A stretch of DNA of 47,096 nt from Pseudomonadota bacterium (GTDB lineage Bacteria; Pseudomonadota; Alphaproteobacteria; RF32; CAG-239). This document shows positions 30,249 through 38,668 of this stretch, piece by piece (positions within the stretch are counted from its first letter, which is position 1; each line of letters begins with the position of its first letter). A program made the translations under genes and the position numbers. The notes beneath the pieces were generated by a model. The model was given only the letters and a program-made list of their open reading frames with translations. It was not told where the DNA came from and did not search any database. Location: contig JAHALQ010000011.1 in assembly GCA_018362935.1 (NCBI GenBank), positions 1 to 47,096 of the forward strand. Reading direction: 5' to 3'.

Positions 30249-31265
30249 TTAAGCTTTGTAGCTCTTGGCCATGGCAACGGCCGTGTCGGACATCTTGTTG
30301 GAGAAGCCCCACTCGTTGTCATACCAGGAAACGATGCGGACAAAGTCGCCGTCGACAATCTTGGTCTGGCCGGCGTCAAAGATAGAGGTGTTGGAATCCG
30401 TAACGAAATCCTGAGAAACCAGAGGTTCGTCATTGTATTCCAAAACGCCTTTGAGTTCGCCTTCGGAAGCGGCTTTCATGGCCGAGTTGATGGCTTCGAC
30501 CGTGGTGGCTCTTTCCGGGATGAAGGTCAGGTCAACCAACGAAACGTCCGGGGTCGGAACGCGGACGGCAGAACCGTCGAGTTTTCCGGCCAGTTCAGGC
30601 AGAACCAGACCGACGGCCTTGGCAGCGCCGGTAGAGGTCGGAATCATGTTCAGGGCAGCAGCGCGGCCGCGGTACGGATCTTTCGGGTGGACGATGTCCA
30701 GAGTTCTCTGGTCGCCGGTATAGGAGTGAATGGTTGTCATATAGCCTTTTTTGATGCCGCAGACTTTTTGCAGAACATAAGCAACCGGAGCAAGGCAGTT
30801 GGTGGTGCAGGAAGCGTTGGAAACAACGCGCTCAGAACCGTCCAGGGTATCGCTGTTTACGCCGAAAACAATGGTTTTGTCAGCTTCTTTGGCAGGAGCC
30901 GAAACCAGAACCTGTTTGGCGCCGGCGTTAATGTGAACCATGGCTTTTTCTTTGGAAGTGAAAATGCCGGTGCATTCCATAACAACGTCGATGTTGAGGT
31001 CTTTCCAAGGCAGGTTGGCCGGGTCTTTCTCGGCAAATACCTGGATTTTGTGGCCATTAACGGTCAGCGAGTTGTCATCGGCGGAAACTTCGCCCTTGAA
31101 ACGGCCGTGAACAGAGTCGTATTTGAGCAGGCGGGCATTGTCAATCGGTTTGCCCAAATCATTGATGGCAACAACTTCAATATCGGTGCGGCCGGATTCA
31201 ACCATGGCACGGTGAGTTAAGCGGCCGATACGGCCATAACCATTAATAGCTACGCGAACTACCAT
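30249..31265 (-). CDS. gap: Glyceraldehyde-3-phosphate dehydrogenase, type I
   Basis: Oxidises glyceraldehyde 3-phosphate to 1,3-bisphosphoglycerate with NAD. 338 residues. N-terminal 'VRVAINGYGRIGRLTHRAMV' is the dinucleotide loop; the active-site Cys is in 'SNASCTTNCLAPVAYVL'; 'SYTGDQRTLDIVH', 'RGRAAALNMIPTSTGAAKAV' and 'VSWYDNEWGFSNKM' complete the family set. The acidic residue in 'VVAINDLG' after beta-2 fits NAD use. Starts the gap-pgk unit; AAGGA precedes the ATG. Confidence 0.98.
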   Translation of the reverse strand: MVVRVAINGYGRIGRLTHRAMVESGRTDIEVVAINDLGKPIDNARLLKYDSVHGRFKGEVSADDNSLTVNGHKIQVFAEKDPANLPWKDLNIDVVMECTGIFTSKEKAMVHINAGAKQVLVSAPAKEADKTIVFGVNSDTLDGSERVVSNASCTTNCLAPVAYVLQKVCGIKKGYMTTIHSYTGDQRTLDIVHPKDPYRGRAAALNMIPTSTGAAKAVGLVLPELAGKLDGSAVRVPTPDVSLVDLTFIPERATTVEAINSAMKAASEGELKGVLEYNDEPLVSQDFVTDSNTSIFDAGQTKIVDGDFVRIVSWYDNEWGFSNKMSDTAVAMAKSYKA

Positions 31266-31288
31266 ATTTATATATCCTTATATTATAT

Positions 31289-31357
31289 GTGCGGAACGCC
31301 CCGCACGGGCATCATTTTATTTCGTCAGTAATTTATCACGATTATCGCTATTTTCAA
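31289..31357 (-). promoter_or_regulatory. gap promoter and leader hairpin
   Basis: Minus strand: TTGAAA (31357-31352), 16-bp spacer, TAAATT (31335-31330). In the leader GTGCGG (31306-31301) pairs with CCGCAC (31294-31289) around GGCGTT, a possible stabilising hairpin. Confidence 0.5.
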
Positions 31358-31387
31358 GCGAAAATTATGAGTTGTTACTCATACAAA

Positions 31388-31432
31388 CCACAAATTACGA
31401 ATCATAAATCACAAGTCACGAATCACAAGTCA
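31388..31432. repeat. Heptamer tandem repeat at the nitroreductase gene end
   Basis: Six and a half units of the form (C/T)A(C/T)(A/G)A(A/G)T starting at 31389, for example CACAAGT and CACGAAT. The first TGA on the minus strand (31432-31430) is the stop codon of the gene. Related to 17550-17570. Confidence 0.75.
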
Positions 31433-31963
31433 CCATTCGCCCCAGTGGATTTTTTCGGGCTTGTAGCGGTCGTCGGGCTGTTTGGGCGTTTCATCCGGGT
31501 AACCGAGCGGCACAATCGCAAACGGGCGGATGTTTTCGGGCAGGTTCAGCCTCTCGCGCAGGGCGTCGACCACGCGCTGCATCGGCGCGGCGCCGCAGTA
31601 GCAGCTGCCGATGCCTTTGGCCCAGGCCGCCAGCATCAGGCTTTGGGTGGCAATGGCGCAGTCCACGTCGATAAAGCTCCAGGTTTCGTCCTCTTTGCTG
31701 CGGCTGAAGGATTTTTCAGTGTCGCCGCAGACGATAACCACGCAGGCCGCGTCTTTGGCAAAAGAAGTCCAGCGCTGGATATGGCGCAGTTCCGCCAGAA
31801 ATTCCTTGTCGTCAATAACCAGAAATTCCCACGGCTGTTTGTTGTGTGCCGTCGGCGAAAATTGTGCGGCCTTGATAATTTCTTCCAGTACGGCCTTGTC
31901 GATTTTCTTGTCCTGATAACGGCGGATTGAACGTCTGGTCAAAAGACCTTCCATTAATTCCAT
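31430..31963 (-). CDS. Nitroreductase-family flavoprotein
   Basis: FMN-dependent oxidoreductase of 177 residues. 'LLTRRSIRRYQDKKID' at the N-terminus binds FMN phosphate, 'AAQFSPTAHNKQPWEFLVI' is the family hallmark, and 'WAKGIGSCYCGAA' with 'PFAIVPLGYPDETP' near the end closes the fold. Substrate is not predictable; such enzymes reduce nitro compounds, quinones or flavins. Single gene; the stop codon is within a heptamer repeat. No promoter assigned. Confidence 0.92.
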   Translation of the reverse strand: MELMEGLLTRRSIRRYQDKKIDKAVLEEIIKAAQFSPTAHNKQPWEFLVIDDKEFLAELRHIQRWTSFAKDAACVVIVCGDTEKSFSRSKEDETWSFIDVDCAIATQSLMLAAWAKGIGSCYCGAAPMQRVVDALRERLNLPENIRPFAIVPLGYPDETPKQPDDRYKPEKIHWGEW

Positions 31964-32077
31964 ATGAAATTTTCTCCGATAATTAAAACATATTCAAGAT
32001 TCAATCAACTGATTGAATTTGAATAAGGGTACTCTGCTCAGTTTTGCCGGGAATGTCAAGACTTTTGTGCCAAAGCC

Positions 32078-32671
32078 TTAATTCACAACGCGTTTCAGGC
32101 TCTCGATACGCGGCAGCACCGAATTTTCAATGACAAAGGAAATCGATTTCTCAACGGTTTTGTCGCAGGATTGCAGCGCCTGCAAAATCTCGCCGGTTTC
32201 GGCGCCGTTGGCCAGTTTTTTACCGAGCGTATTGTAAACTGCCGCCAGTTCCGAAATATTGTCAATCAGCTCGGCCAGAAACGCCGGGATTTTTATGTCC
32301 TGTTTTCCGCCCCAGAAGCCTTCGACATACCCGAATTCGACTTCGGCATAACGGCGCTCGCAGTAATAGGCAGGGTCTTTGGCGGAAAGTTTGTCGAGTT
32401 TTATGTTGTTGGCTTTGACCAAGTTGAACATCTCGTCCCACAAGCCCATGAAAAATTTAAAAAACAAGTCGGCTTCGTCTTTGGTCTGCAGGCGCGGCGC
32501 CTGGTTCTGCGGCCAGAAAGAGGAAATCACGTCAGTGGGGCGCAGTTCCAGATTGGGGCTGCAGATTGCCCCGGCAAAACGCATTTTTACGACTTCCAGC
32601 GGTGTCGGGCAGTCGTAATGTTCCAGCATCTTGGCCATTTTTTCATCGCCGATATATTTGTTTTCTTGCAT
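32078..32671 (-). CDS. Hypothetical protein, 197 residues
   Basis: Soluble, mostly helical protein without signal or membrane segment. The N-terminal half has 'YDCPTPLEVVKMRFAGAICS' and 'DVISSFWPQNQAPRLQTKDE', followed by 'ADLFFKFFMGLWDEMFNLVK'; the C-terminal half is a helical stretch (PAFLAELIDNISELAAVYNT). Not a family I can name. It is divergent from the lipoprotein gene at 32718, with 46 bases between the start codons. No strong Shine-Dalgarno at the chosen ATG; a second Met at residue 12 is an alternative start. Confidence 0.75.
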   Translation of the reverse strand: MQENKYIGDEKMAKMLEHYDCPTPLEVVKMRFAGAICSPNLELRPTDVISSFWPQNQAPRLQTKDEADLFFKFFMGLWDEMFNLVKANNIKLDKLSAKDPAYYCERRYAEVEFGYVEGFWGGKQDIKIPAFLAELIDNISELAAVYNTLGKKLANGAETGEILQALQSCDKTVEKSISFVIENSVLPRIESLKRVVN

Positions 32672-32717
32672 TTTCCGTCTTCTTTGAGTATGTTGTTATC
32701 AATTTACTGATAATGTA

Positions 32718-33050
32718 ATGGAGTTTTTCAATTTGTCTAGGCAAAAAATTATAAATGCGCTTCTTCTGGCGGCTTTTTTGAGCGGCTGTTCGCAGTTTGA
32801 CGCTTTTGTCGACCGCCGCCGCGAGGCCGGAGCCAAAACCCCGGAAAGACTGTATGTCGGCGCTTCCAGGCCGGATGCTCCGGCTGTCTGCTACAACAGC
32901 CTGTATACCAAATACGAACAGGTTAAAAAACTGGCTGACGAAGAATGCGTCCGCCAGAAAACCGGCACCCACGCCGAACCCGTGCGGCAGACCCTTTTCA
33001 CCTGCCGCCTGTTTGTGCCCAATCATTACTATTTTAAATGTGAAAAATAA
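32718..33050 (+). CDS. Small lipoprotein upstream of argS
   Basis: 110 residues. Signal peptide with lipobox FLSGC (Cys at about 24), preceded by a long N-terminus. Mature part has 'LYVGASRPDAPAVCYNSLYT' and two further cysteines ('EECVRQK', 'FTCRLF'), plus a final one (FKCEK), so disulfides are likely. The 'AVCYN...' region recalls small conserved alphaproteobacterial lipoproteins, but I cannot name the family. It precedes argS by 19 bases and is probably cotranscribed with it. Confidence 0.78.
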   Translation: MEFFNLSRQKIINALLLAAFLSGCSQFDAFVDRRREAGAKTPERLYVGASRPDAPAVCYNSLYTKYEQVKKLADEECVRQKTGTHAEPVRQTLFTCRLFVPNHYYFKCEK

Positions 33051-33069
33051 TATTTAAGGAATGCTTCTC

Positions 33070-34803
33070 ATGAATTTGTCTTTGGAAAATATTATTAACC
33101 AAAAAATGTCGGCCGCTTTTAAGACGCTCGGGCTAGATGAAAAATATGCCTTTGTTAAGGTTTCCGACCGTCCGGATTTGAGCGATTTTCAATGCAACGG
33201 CGCGCTGGCGCTGGCCAAAAGCGAGCGTAAAAACCCGCGTGAGATTGCCACCCGGATTATGTCCGAGCTGGAAAAAGATTCGGATTTTGCCAATATTTCA
33301 ATCGACGGCCCCGGTTTTATCAATTTGTCGCTGAACGACGCGCTGATTGCCGCCAATATGGACGAGATTTCCGCAGACAGGCGCTTCGGCGTGTCCTGCG
33401 TGGCGGAACCGAAAACCGTGGTCATGGACTTCGGCGGCCCCAACGTTGCCAAAGCGCTGCATGTCGGGCATCTGCGCTCGGCGGTCATCGGCGAATCAAT
33501 CCGCCGTATTGAAGAATTTGTCGGCAACAAGGTCATTTCCGACGTCCATTTCGGCGACTGGGGCACGCCCATGGGCATGATTCTCGCCGAGGTCATTTTG
33601 CAGGACGGTTCGCTTGAAAAAATCGAAACCTATAATATTGAGGACATTTCCGCCTTTTACAAAAAAGCCAACGCCCGCTGCAAAGAAGACGAGGCCGCCA
33701 AGGAAAACGCTCGCGTCATCACCGCCGAGCTGCAAAACGGCAATCCGGAATACCGCAAGGCCTGGCAGCACCTGCGCAAGGTTTCGGTCGAGGCGGTCAA
33801 AAAGAACTATGACGCGCTGGAAGCCCATTTTGATTTGTGGCTGGGCGAGAGCGACGCGCACGAAACCTGCGCCGAGATTGTCAAAATTGCCGAGCAGAAA
33901 GGCGTTTCGGAAGTCGATGACGGCGCCGTTATCGTCCGTCTGGAAGAAGACAACAAACCCAAGCCGCCGGTTATCCTCGTCAAGTCAGACGGCGGTTTTG
34001 CCTATCAGGTAACCGATATCGCGACGATTAAAATGCGCGCGGACGACCTCAAGGCCGATGAGATAATTTATGTCGTTGACAAACGCCAGTCGCTGCATTT
34101 TGAACAGGTTTTTGAAGTTGCCGAAAAGCTTGGCCTGGCGCCGGATGCCAAGTTCAAACATGTCGGTTTCGGCACGGTCAACGGCGCCGACGGCAAGCCT
34201 TTTAAGACCCGTGACGGCGGCGTGATGAACCTTGAAGACCTGATTGCCATGTCCAAGGACAAAGTCCGCGAATCAATGCCTGAACCGGACGCGCAGTATG
34301 ACGCGGCCTATATCGAAAATCTGGTTTCCGAAATCGCAATCGGAGCGATTAAGTTTCAGGATTTGAAAAACAACACCGCGTCGGGCTATGTCTTTGAACT
34401 GGACGATTTTGCCAAGTTTGAAGGTAAAACCGGGCCGTACATCCAATACGCGATTGCCCGTATTAACTCGATTGTCCGCAAGGCTTCGGAAGCGGGGATT
34501 AAATCCGGCAAAATCCAGATTTCCAACCGCGAAGAACGTGAGCTCGCGCTCAAACTGGCGCAGCTTAACGCCGTTGTCATGCGCGCCCACGCCGAAAAAG
34601 AGCCGAGCATTCTGTCTGATTATGCCTATACGCTGGCGCAGACTTTTTCGACCTTTTACAATGCTTCCTCAATTATGAATGCCGAAGATGCCAAACTGGC
34701 TTCGTCGCGTTTGAGGTTGGCGAAGTTGGTTAGGGATATTTTAAGGTTATTGTTGTATTTACTGGGTATCAAATCGCCGGAAGTGATGCTCAAAAAACAA
34801 TAG
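33070..34803 (+). CDS. argS: Arginyl-tRNA synthetase
   Basis: Class I synthetase, 577 residues from the ATG at 33070. That start is preferred over the ATG at 33061 because the AAGGA (33056-33060) is nine bases from it and touches the other. N-terminal Add-1 domain (about 1-95), catalytic 'DFGGPNVAKALHVGHLRSAV' (HIGH-type HVGH), 'DVHFGDWGTPMGMI', the KMSKS-equivalent region 'GKPFKTRDGGVMNLEDLI' and the C-terminal DALR anticodon domain ending 'LLLYLLGIKSPEVML'. Followed by an MFS gene after 14 bases. Confidence 0.97.
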   Translation: MNLSLENIINQKMSAAFKTLGLDEKYAFVKVSDRPDLSDFQCNGALALAKSERKNPREIATRIMSELEKDSDFANISIDGPGFINLSLNDALIAANMDEISADRRFGVSCVAEPKTVVMDFGGPNVAKALHVGHLRSAVIGESIRRIEEFVGNKVISDVHFGDWGTPMGMILAEVILQDGSLEKIETYNIEDISAFYKKANARCKEDEAAKENARVITAELQNGNPEYRKAWQHLRKVSVEAVKKNYDALEAHFDLWLGESDAHETCAEIVKIAEQKGVSEVDDGAVIVRLEEDNKPKPPVILVKSDGGFAYQVTDIATIKMRADDLKADEIIYVVDKRQSLHFEQVFEVAEKLGLAPDAKFKHVGFGTVNGADGKPFKTRDGGVMNLEDLIAMSKDKVRESMPEPDAQYDAAYIENLVSEIAIGAIKFQDLKNNTASGYVFELDDFAKFEGKTGPYIQYAIARINSIVRKASEAGIKSGKIQISNREERELALKLAQLNAVVMRAHAEKEPSILSDYAYTLAQTFSTFYNASSIMNAEDAKLASSRLRLAKLVRDILRLLLYLLGIKSPEVMLKKQ

Positions 34804-34817
34804 GATAAGGAGATGCC

Positions 34818-36113
34818 ATGCAGAATTTGTTGGATTTGTTACGGTCTGTCAAAACGCTGGCATCTCCCCTGACCGCATTTTTTATCGGCACGCTGTTTAC
34901 CTGTTCGGCCTACGGGTTGTTGTCGTCAAGCCTGGCAATCCGCCTTAATGCCGCCGACGTGCCGACTTTTTATTCCGGTATCATTCTTTCGGTTTATTAT
35001 GTCGGTTATATTTTCGCAACCCTGTTTTCATACCGGATAATCAACCGGGTCGGGCACATCCGGGCTTTTTCGGCTTATATCTCAATACTTTCGGCGCTGG
35101 TCTTGCTGCATGCGGTTTATTTTTCGCCGCTGTATTGGGGTTTTCTGCGTCTGCTGGAAGGTTACTGCCTGGCTTCGGCGCTGATTTGTCTGGAAAGCTG
35201 GCTGAATACCCGTTCAAATAACAAAAACCGCGGCATTATCATGTCGCTTTACATGATAACCTCATATCTCGGCGCCGCTTTCGGGCAATTGCTGCTCAAC
35301 ATACCCGATAAAATGGGCTTTGTTATTTTTATCTTTGTTTCGGTGCTTTACTCCGTTGCGCTGGTGCCGATTTCGCTGACCGCGCTGCCGTCGCCCGATG
35401 TCAGCAAACACAAAAGCATGTCGCTGAAGCGTTTATATTGCGTTTCGCCGGTGGGCGTGGCCGGCTGCATTGTCAGCGGCGTTCTGGTCGGCAGCGTCTA
35501 TACGCTGGGCGCGATTTACGCCGAAAAATCAGGATTGAGCCTGGCCAATGTTTCCTTCTTTATGTTTTTTACCATTCTCGGCGGCATGCTGATTCAGCTC
35601 CCGGTCGGACGGCTGTCTGACCATATGGACAGGCGTTTTGTCATGATGTGGGCGAGCGGGCTGTTGTTTTTGATTGCGCCGTGGATTCAATTGTTTGTGA
35701 CCGAAGGGCTGCCGCAGCTGATTGCCTGCGGAATGCTTCTCGGTGCCGGTACGTTTATCTTATATCCGATATGCGTTTCGCATGTGAATGACAAAATCGA
35801 AGACGACGAGCGTACCGAGGCGGCGGGCATGCTGATTATGCTGCAAAGCCTCGGCATGATTTTCGGCCCGGTTGTAATCTCGCTGGCGATGCAGTTGTTC
35901 GGCGCCATAAGCTTCTTGCTGGCGTTTTCGGTTGCCAACGGCTTTTTCGTATTATTCGCGCTCCGGTTTATCGCTTTCCGGCCGGATGCAAATTATATTG
36001 CCGTGACCAAAACCGACCCCGTTCCGCTGACCCCAACCCATGTTTATACGGAAATTACCCGGCCGGATACGCTGATGGACAAAGCCAAAGGCATTTTTGC
36101 CGAGAAGCATTAA
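34818..36113 (+). CDS. MFS transporter, YcaD-like
   Basis: 431 residues with about 12 membrane segments. Features: 'YSGIILSVYYVGYIFATLFS', 'RLLEGYCLASALICLESWLN', which together look like the YcaD-type branch of the major facilitator superfamily, and an intracellular 'GRLSDHMDRRFVMM' loop (MFS motif A variant) between segments 8 and 9. Cytoplasmic tail of about 35 residues. Substrate unknown. AAGGAG ends seven bases before the ATG, and the gene is 14 bases after argS, so it may share the argS transcript. Confidence 0.9.
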   Translation: MQNLLDLLRSVKTLASPLTAFFIGTLFTCSAYGLLSSSLAIRLNAADVPTFYSGIILSVYYVGYIFATLFSYRIINRVGHIRAFSAYISILSALVLLHAVYFSPLYWGFLRLLEGYCLASALICLESWLNTRSNNKNRGIIMSLYMITSYLGAAFGQLLLNIPDKMGFVIFIFVSVLYSVALVPISLTALPSPDVSKHKSMSLKRLYCVSPVGVAGCIVSGVLVGSVYTLGAIYAEKSGLSLANVSFFMFFTILGGMLIQLPVGRLSDHMDRRFVMMWASGLLFLIAPWIQLFVTEGLPQLIACGMLLGAGTFILYPICVSHVNDKIEDDERTEAAGMLIMLQSLGMIFGPVVISLAMQLFGAISFLLAFSVANGFFVLFALRFIAFRPDANYIAVTKTDPVPLTPTHVYTEITRPDTLMDKAKGIFAEKH

Positions 36114-36249
36114 ACCTTTATCAATAAATCCCTGCTAACATAAGCTCAAATAATTTATTCAAAATTAGACAAAAACTGGTTGTTTTTTTCTCTAAAATAT
36201 GCTAACTTAAGTATAAACCAACAGTTTTTGTACATAAGGAACTTGTGTC

Positions 36250-38529
36250 ATGGCCAGATTATACGAAGTAGGTTTTGAAACACCAGAAGAATACCGGGAA
36301 AACGCTCTTAACGAAGGAAGCGGCGTATTAGAAGATGTTCTTGAATCTGCACGCCACCTCAACACCGTGCGGCGCATCGGATTGTTTGACGAATTTGCGG
36401 CGGCAGAGGCAGAAGAACCGGATTATGCGGCTCTTGACGCCAGAATGAATTCCGCCGGTTATCCTTTTGACAACCAGCTTTTGTTTGATTTATTGGCCGA
36501 ACAATATCCGGATACTGAATTTTCAGCGGGTACGCTTGAAGAATTGCGACAGGAAATCAAAGCCAAGGGGCTGGCTGACGATACGGCTCTTACCGAAACA
36601 GAAGCCGAAGCGAAAGTGAACTATGCTCTCAACCGCTTTGAGGACGCCCGCGATATTGCCGAAAACCCGCATTTCCAGGGACTGGACGCCTTGGCCGAAA
36701 ATGCGCAGAACAATCCCAGGCTTCAGGAAAACCTTCAGCTTTTGGCAGGTTATTACGAGCAGGCGTTTAACGGCGCAAACGGCAGCGAGCCTTTGGGCTA
36801 TAATCTTGATAACCCCCGCGACGGAGCCAACCGGGCAACATTTTCTTATGATGCCGCCAATGAATCGCTCAGCCTTAAGGTTATGGATTTGAACGGCACC
36901 GGATTAAATTTTGCCCTCAACATCAATCGGACGACAGACAAACCGCAGTCGCTGGTTTTGACGAATGATAATTCGGAAATGACCGAAGCCCAAATTCGGG
37001 AACTGGCGCGCTTTTTCTTCAAGGGCGGCCTGATTGAAAATCCCGATTTGATTAATTTGCCGTCTGACATAAAGGTTCAGGGCGACAGCGCCAGGTCTTT
37101 TAAGGATATTTTCAATGAAGCCTTTGCGGCCGAGCGTGATGCCCAAAGTCAACAAGAAGAAAGAGAAAGGCAAGAGCTGCCTCCGCAGAATAACGAACAG
37201 CCCGTGGAAGGAGCTTCCAACGACGGGTCGGCTCCGTGCGGTGATGATTATGACAAATATTTAAGTTCAAAAGAGCTTACGCCAAGTTACAGCAAAATGC
37301 GCGGAGCCATGGAGGCGCGCGCCGGAATTATGGGCATGCGTAAAGAATTTTTGCATTGGCGGCGCAACCTGGACGGCAGCATGACGCTTATTGCGTATAC
37401 GAATGAAGCTGACGAACGGAATGATTCCGAACTGGATAAAAAAGGCATACAAACACGTAAAAAAGCCTTTGCCGTCAAAGTTCACAAAGGGCCGCCGCCG
37501 AATGCTTGGCTGTATGTTCCGCCAGGAGCTGAAATTAAAGGCGGCCATGCCAAAATGATTTTAAAAGCATTCCAATCACAGGGCTGCCAGTATTTTACCG
37601 CCGGACCGACAGTCGAACTGAGCGGCGCCGGAAACTCCGCGTTTTGGAAAGCCGCCGGTTCTATTCCGATTTGCCCGAAACTCAAACGCAGCAAAGACGA
37701 TGACGGCTTTGACGGTTTTGCCAATGATAACCTGCAGGAAATGCTGAAAGTTCATAAGGAAGAAGCCAAAATTGACCCGTCAGAATCCTTAAAGTGGAAA
37801 ATGCGTCTGGCGCGCGAATTGGACGGTTACACCAAATTTAAGCGCAGCAGCGGCAAACCCGACGGCAAGCTGGAAACGGCGCTGGAGATGCTCAGAGGCG
37901 ATATCAAGTTCAGCAAGTTTACGTCTAGTTATCAGAGCGTCATTGAAAGCTATATCCGCGAACAAAGCCGTCCGGACAAGGAAAACCGCTGGACAACGGC
38001 CGATATGGCCAGCGCGGTTATGGCGTCGGAAGATTTGCTCTACGCGATTGCCAACGGCAAGGATAAAAACGGCAAGCCGTTTAACTATGATTATATCAAC
38101 CAGGATCCGCAGAAGCTGATTGATTTCATGGTTGTCAAAATGGCGGAAAACCGGCCGACGATTGACAAGCTGATAGACGCCCAGTATGAGAAGGACAAAC
38201 GGGCGCCCAAAGATCCGGAGGATGAAGAAACTCAAGGGTCGGCGCTGGAGCGTGCTGCCAATAAGATTTTGAAAAACGCCAAAGACAACCTCAATACCTT
38301 TGTTGAAGGCGATTTGGTCAGCAATTATGGCGATGCGGCCAAAATCAAAATGAATTTCCCGGCAACTGAGCCGCCGACGGCAGAAACGCGCTACCGCAAT
38401 ACGCCGCAATATGCTCTTGATGAAAAAGGCAATGCAGACCATTCGCCCAATAACCGGCGCAATCAGCTATACAAACAAAACCGGCAGGCGCGTATCCCGA
38501 TGCCTGAGCGCGGCCCGCGTGGCGCGTGA
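36250..38529 (+). CDS. Large hypothetical protein, 759 residues
   Basis: Unrecognised, soluble, acidic, without signal peptide. N-terminal part 1-295 is mostly helical with a beta section (about 195-240). A charged Gln/Glu/Pro-rich linker (about 296-328) follows. Residues 340-480 look like a separate domain; within it 425-476 has a pattern (AKMILKAFQSQG ... FWKAAGSIPICPKL) that recalls the LPD7-type domain of plasmid relaxase and large polyvalent proteins, a weak resemblance. The rest (480-759) is helical with a charged tail ending 'MPERGPRGA'. Own promoter region upstream, AAGGA nine bases before the ATG, and a strong terminator downstream. Confidence 0.75.
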   Translation: MARLYEVGFETPEEYRENALNEGSGVLEDVLESARHLNTVRRIGLFDEFAAAEAEEPDYAALDARMNSAGYPFDNQLLFDLLAEQYPDTEFSAGTLEELRQEIKAKGLADDTALTETEAEAKVNYALNRFEDARDIAENPHFQGLDALAENAQNNPRLQENLQLLAGYYEQAFNGANGSEPLGYNLDNPRDGANRATFSYDAANESLSLKVMDLNGTGLNFALNINRTTDKPQSLVLTNDNSEMTEAQIRELARFFFKGGLIENPDLINLPSDIKVQGDSARSFKDIFNEAFAAERDAQSQQEERERQELPPQNNEQPVEGASNDGSAPCGDDYDKYLSSKELTPSYSKMRGAMEARAGIMGMRKEFLHWRRNLDGSMTLIAYTNEADERNDSELDKKGIQTRKKAFAVKVHKGPPPNAWLYVPPGAEIKGGHAKMILKAFQSQGCQYFTAGPTVELSGAGNSAFWKAAGSIPICPKLKRSKDDDGFDGFANDNLQEMLKVHKEEAKIDPSESLKWKMRLARELDGYTKFKRSSGKPDGKLETALEMLRGDIKFSKFTSSYQSVIESYIREQSRPDKENRWTTADMASAVMASEDLLYAIANGKDKNGKPFNYDYINQDPQKLIDFMVVKMAENRPTIDKLIDAQYEKDKRAPKDPEDEETQGSALERAANKILKNAKDNLNTFVEGDLVSNYGDAAKIKMNFPATEPPTAETRYRNTPQYALDEKGNADHSPNNRRNQLYKQNRQARIPMPERGPRGA

Positions 38530-38549
38530 CCATAACGCATCAAAACAAG

Positions 38550-38576
38550 AAACCCCGGAAATTTTCCGGGGTTTTT
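38550..38576 (+). terminator. Terminator of the 36250 gene
   Basis: AACCCCGGAAA pairs with TTTCCGGGGTT (38551-38573 region), followed by TTTT. Confidence 0.9.
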
Positions 38577-38594
38577 TATGTTGTTGGTATTTTT

Positions 38595-38642
38595 GGCACC
38601 GTCGTCAGCAGGCCGACCACAGGGAGCCCTGCGGATTACAGC
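38595..38642. repeat. Dispersed repeat, copy B (partner at 1057-1105)
   Basis: Core at 38607-38642 is 33/36 identical to 1070-1105. The glgP stop codon is 27 bases away, separated by the hairpin GCAGGC-CGT-GCCTGC (38655-38669). Confidence 0.7.
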
Positions 38643-38668
38643 AAAATAACCGCGGCAGGCCGTGCCTG

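Noticed and set aside
31289..31930. 213-codon plus-strand frame starting in the gap upstream of gap
   Set aside because: Its start is translated heptamer repeat and the rest is antisense to the nitroreductase gene.
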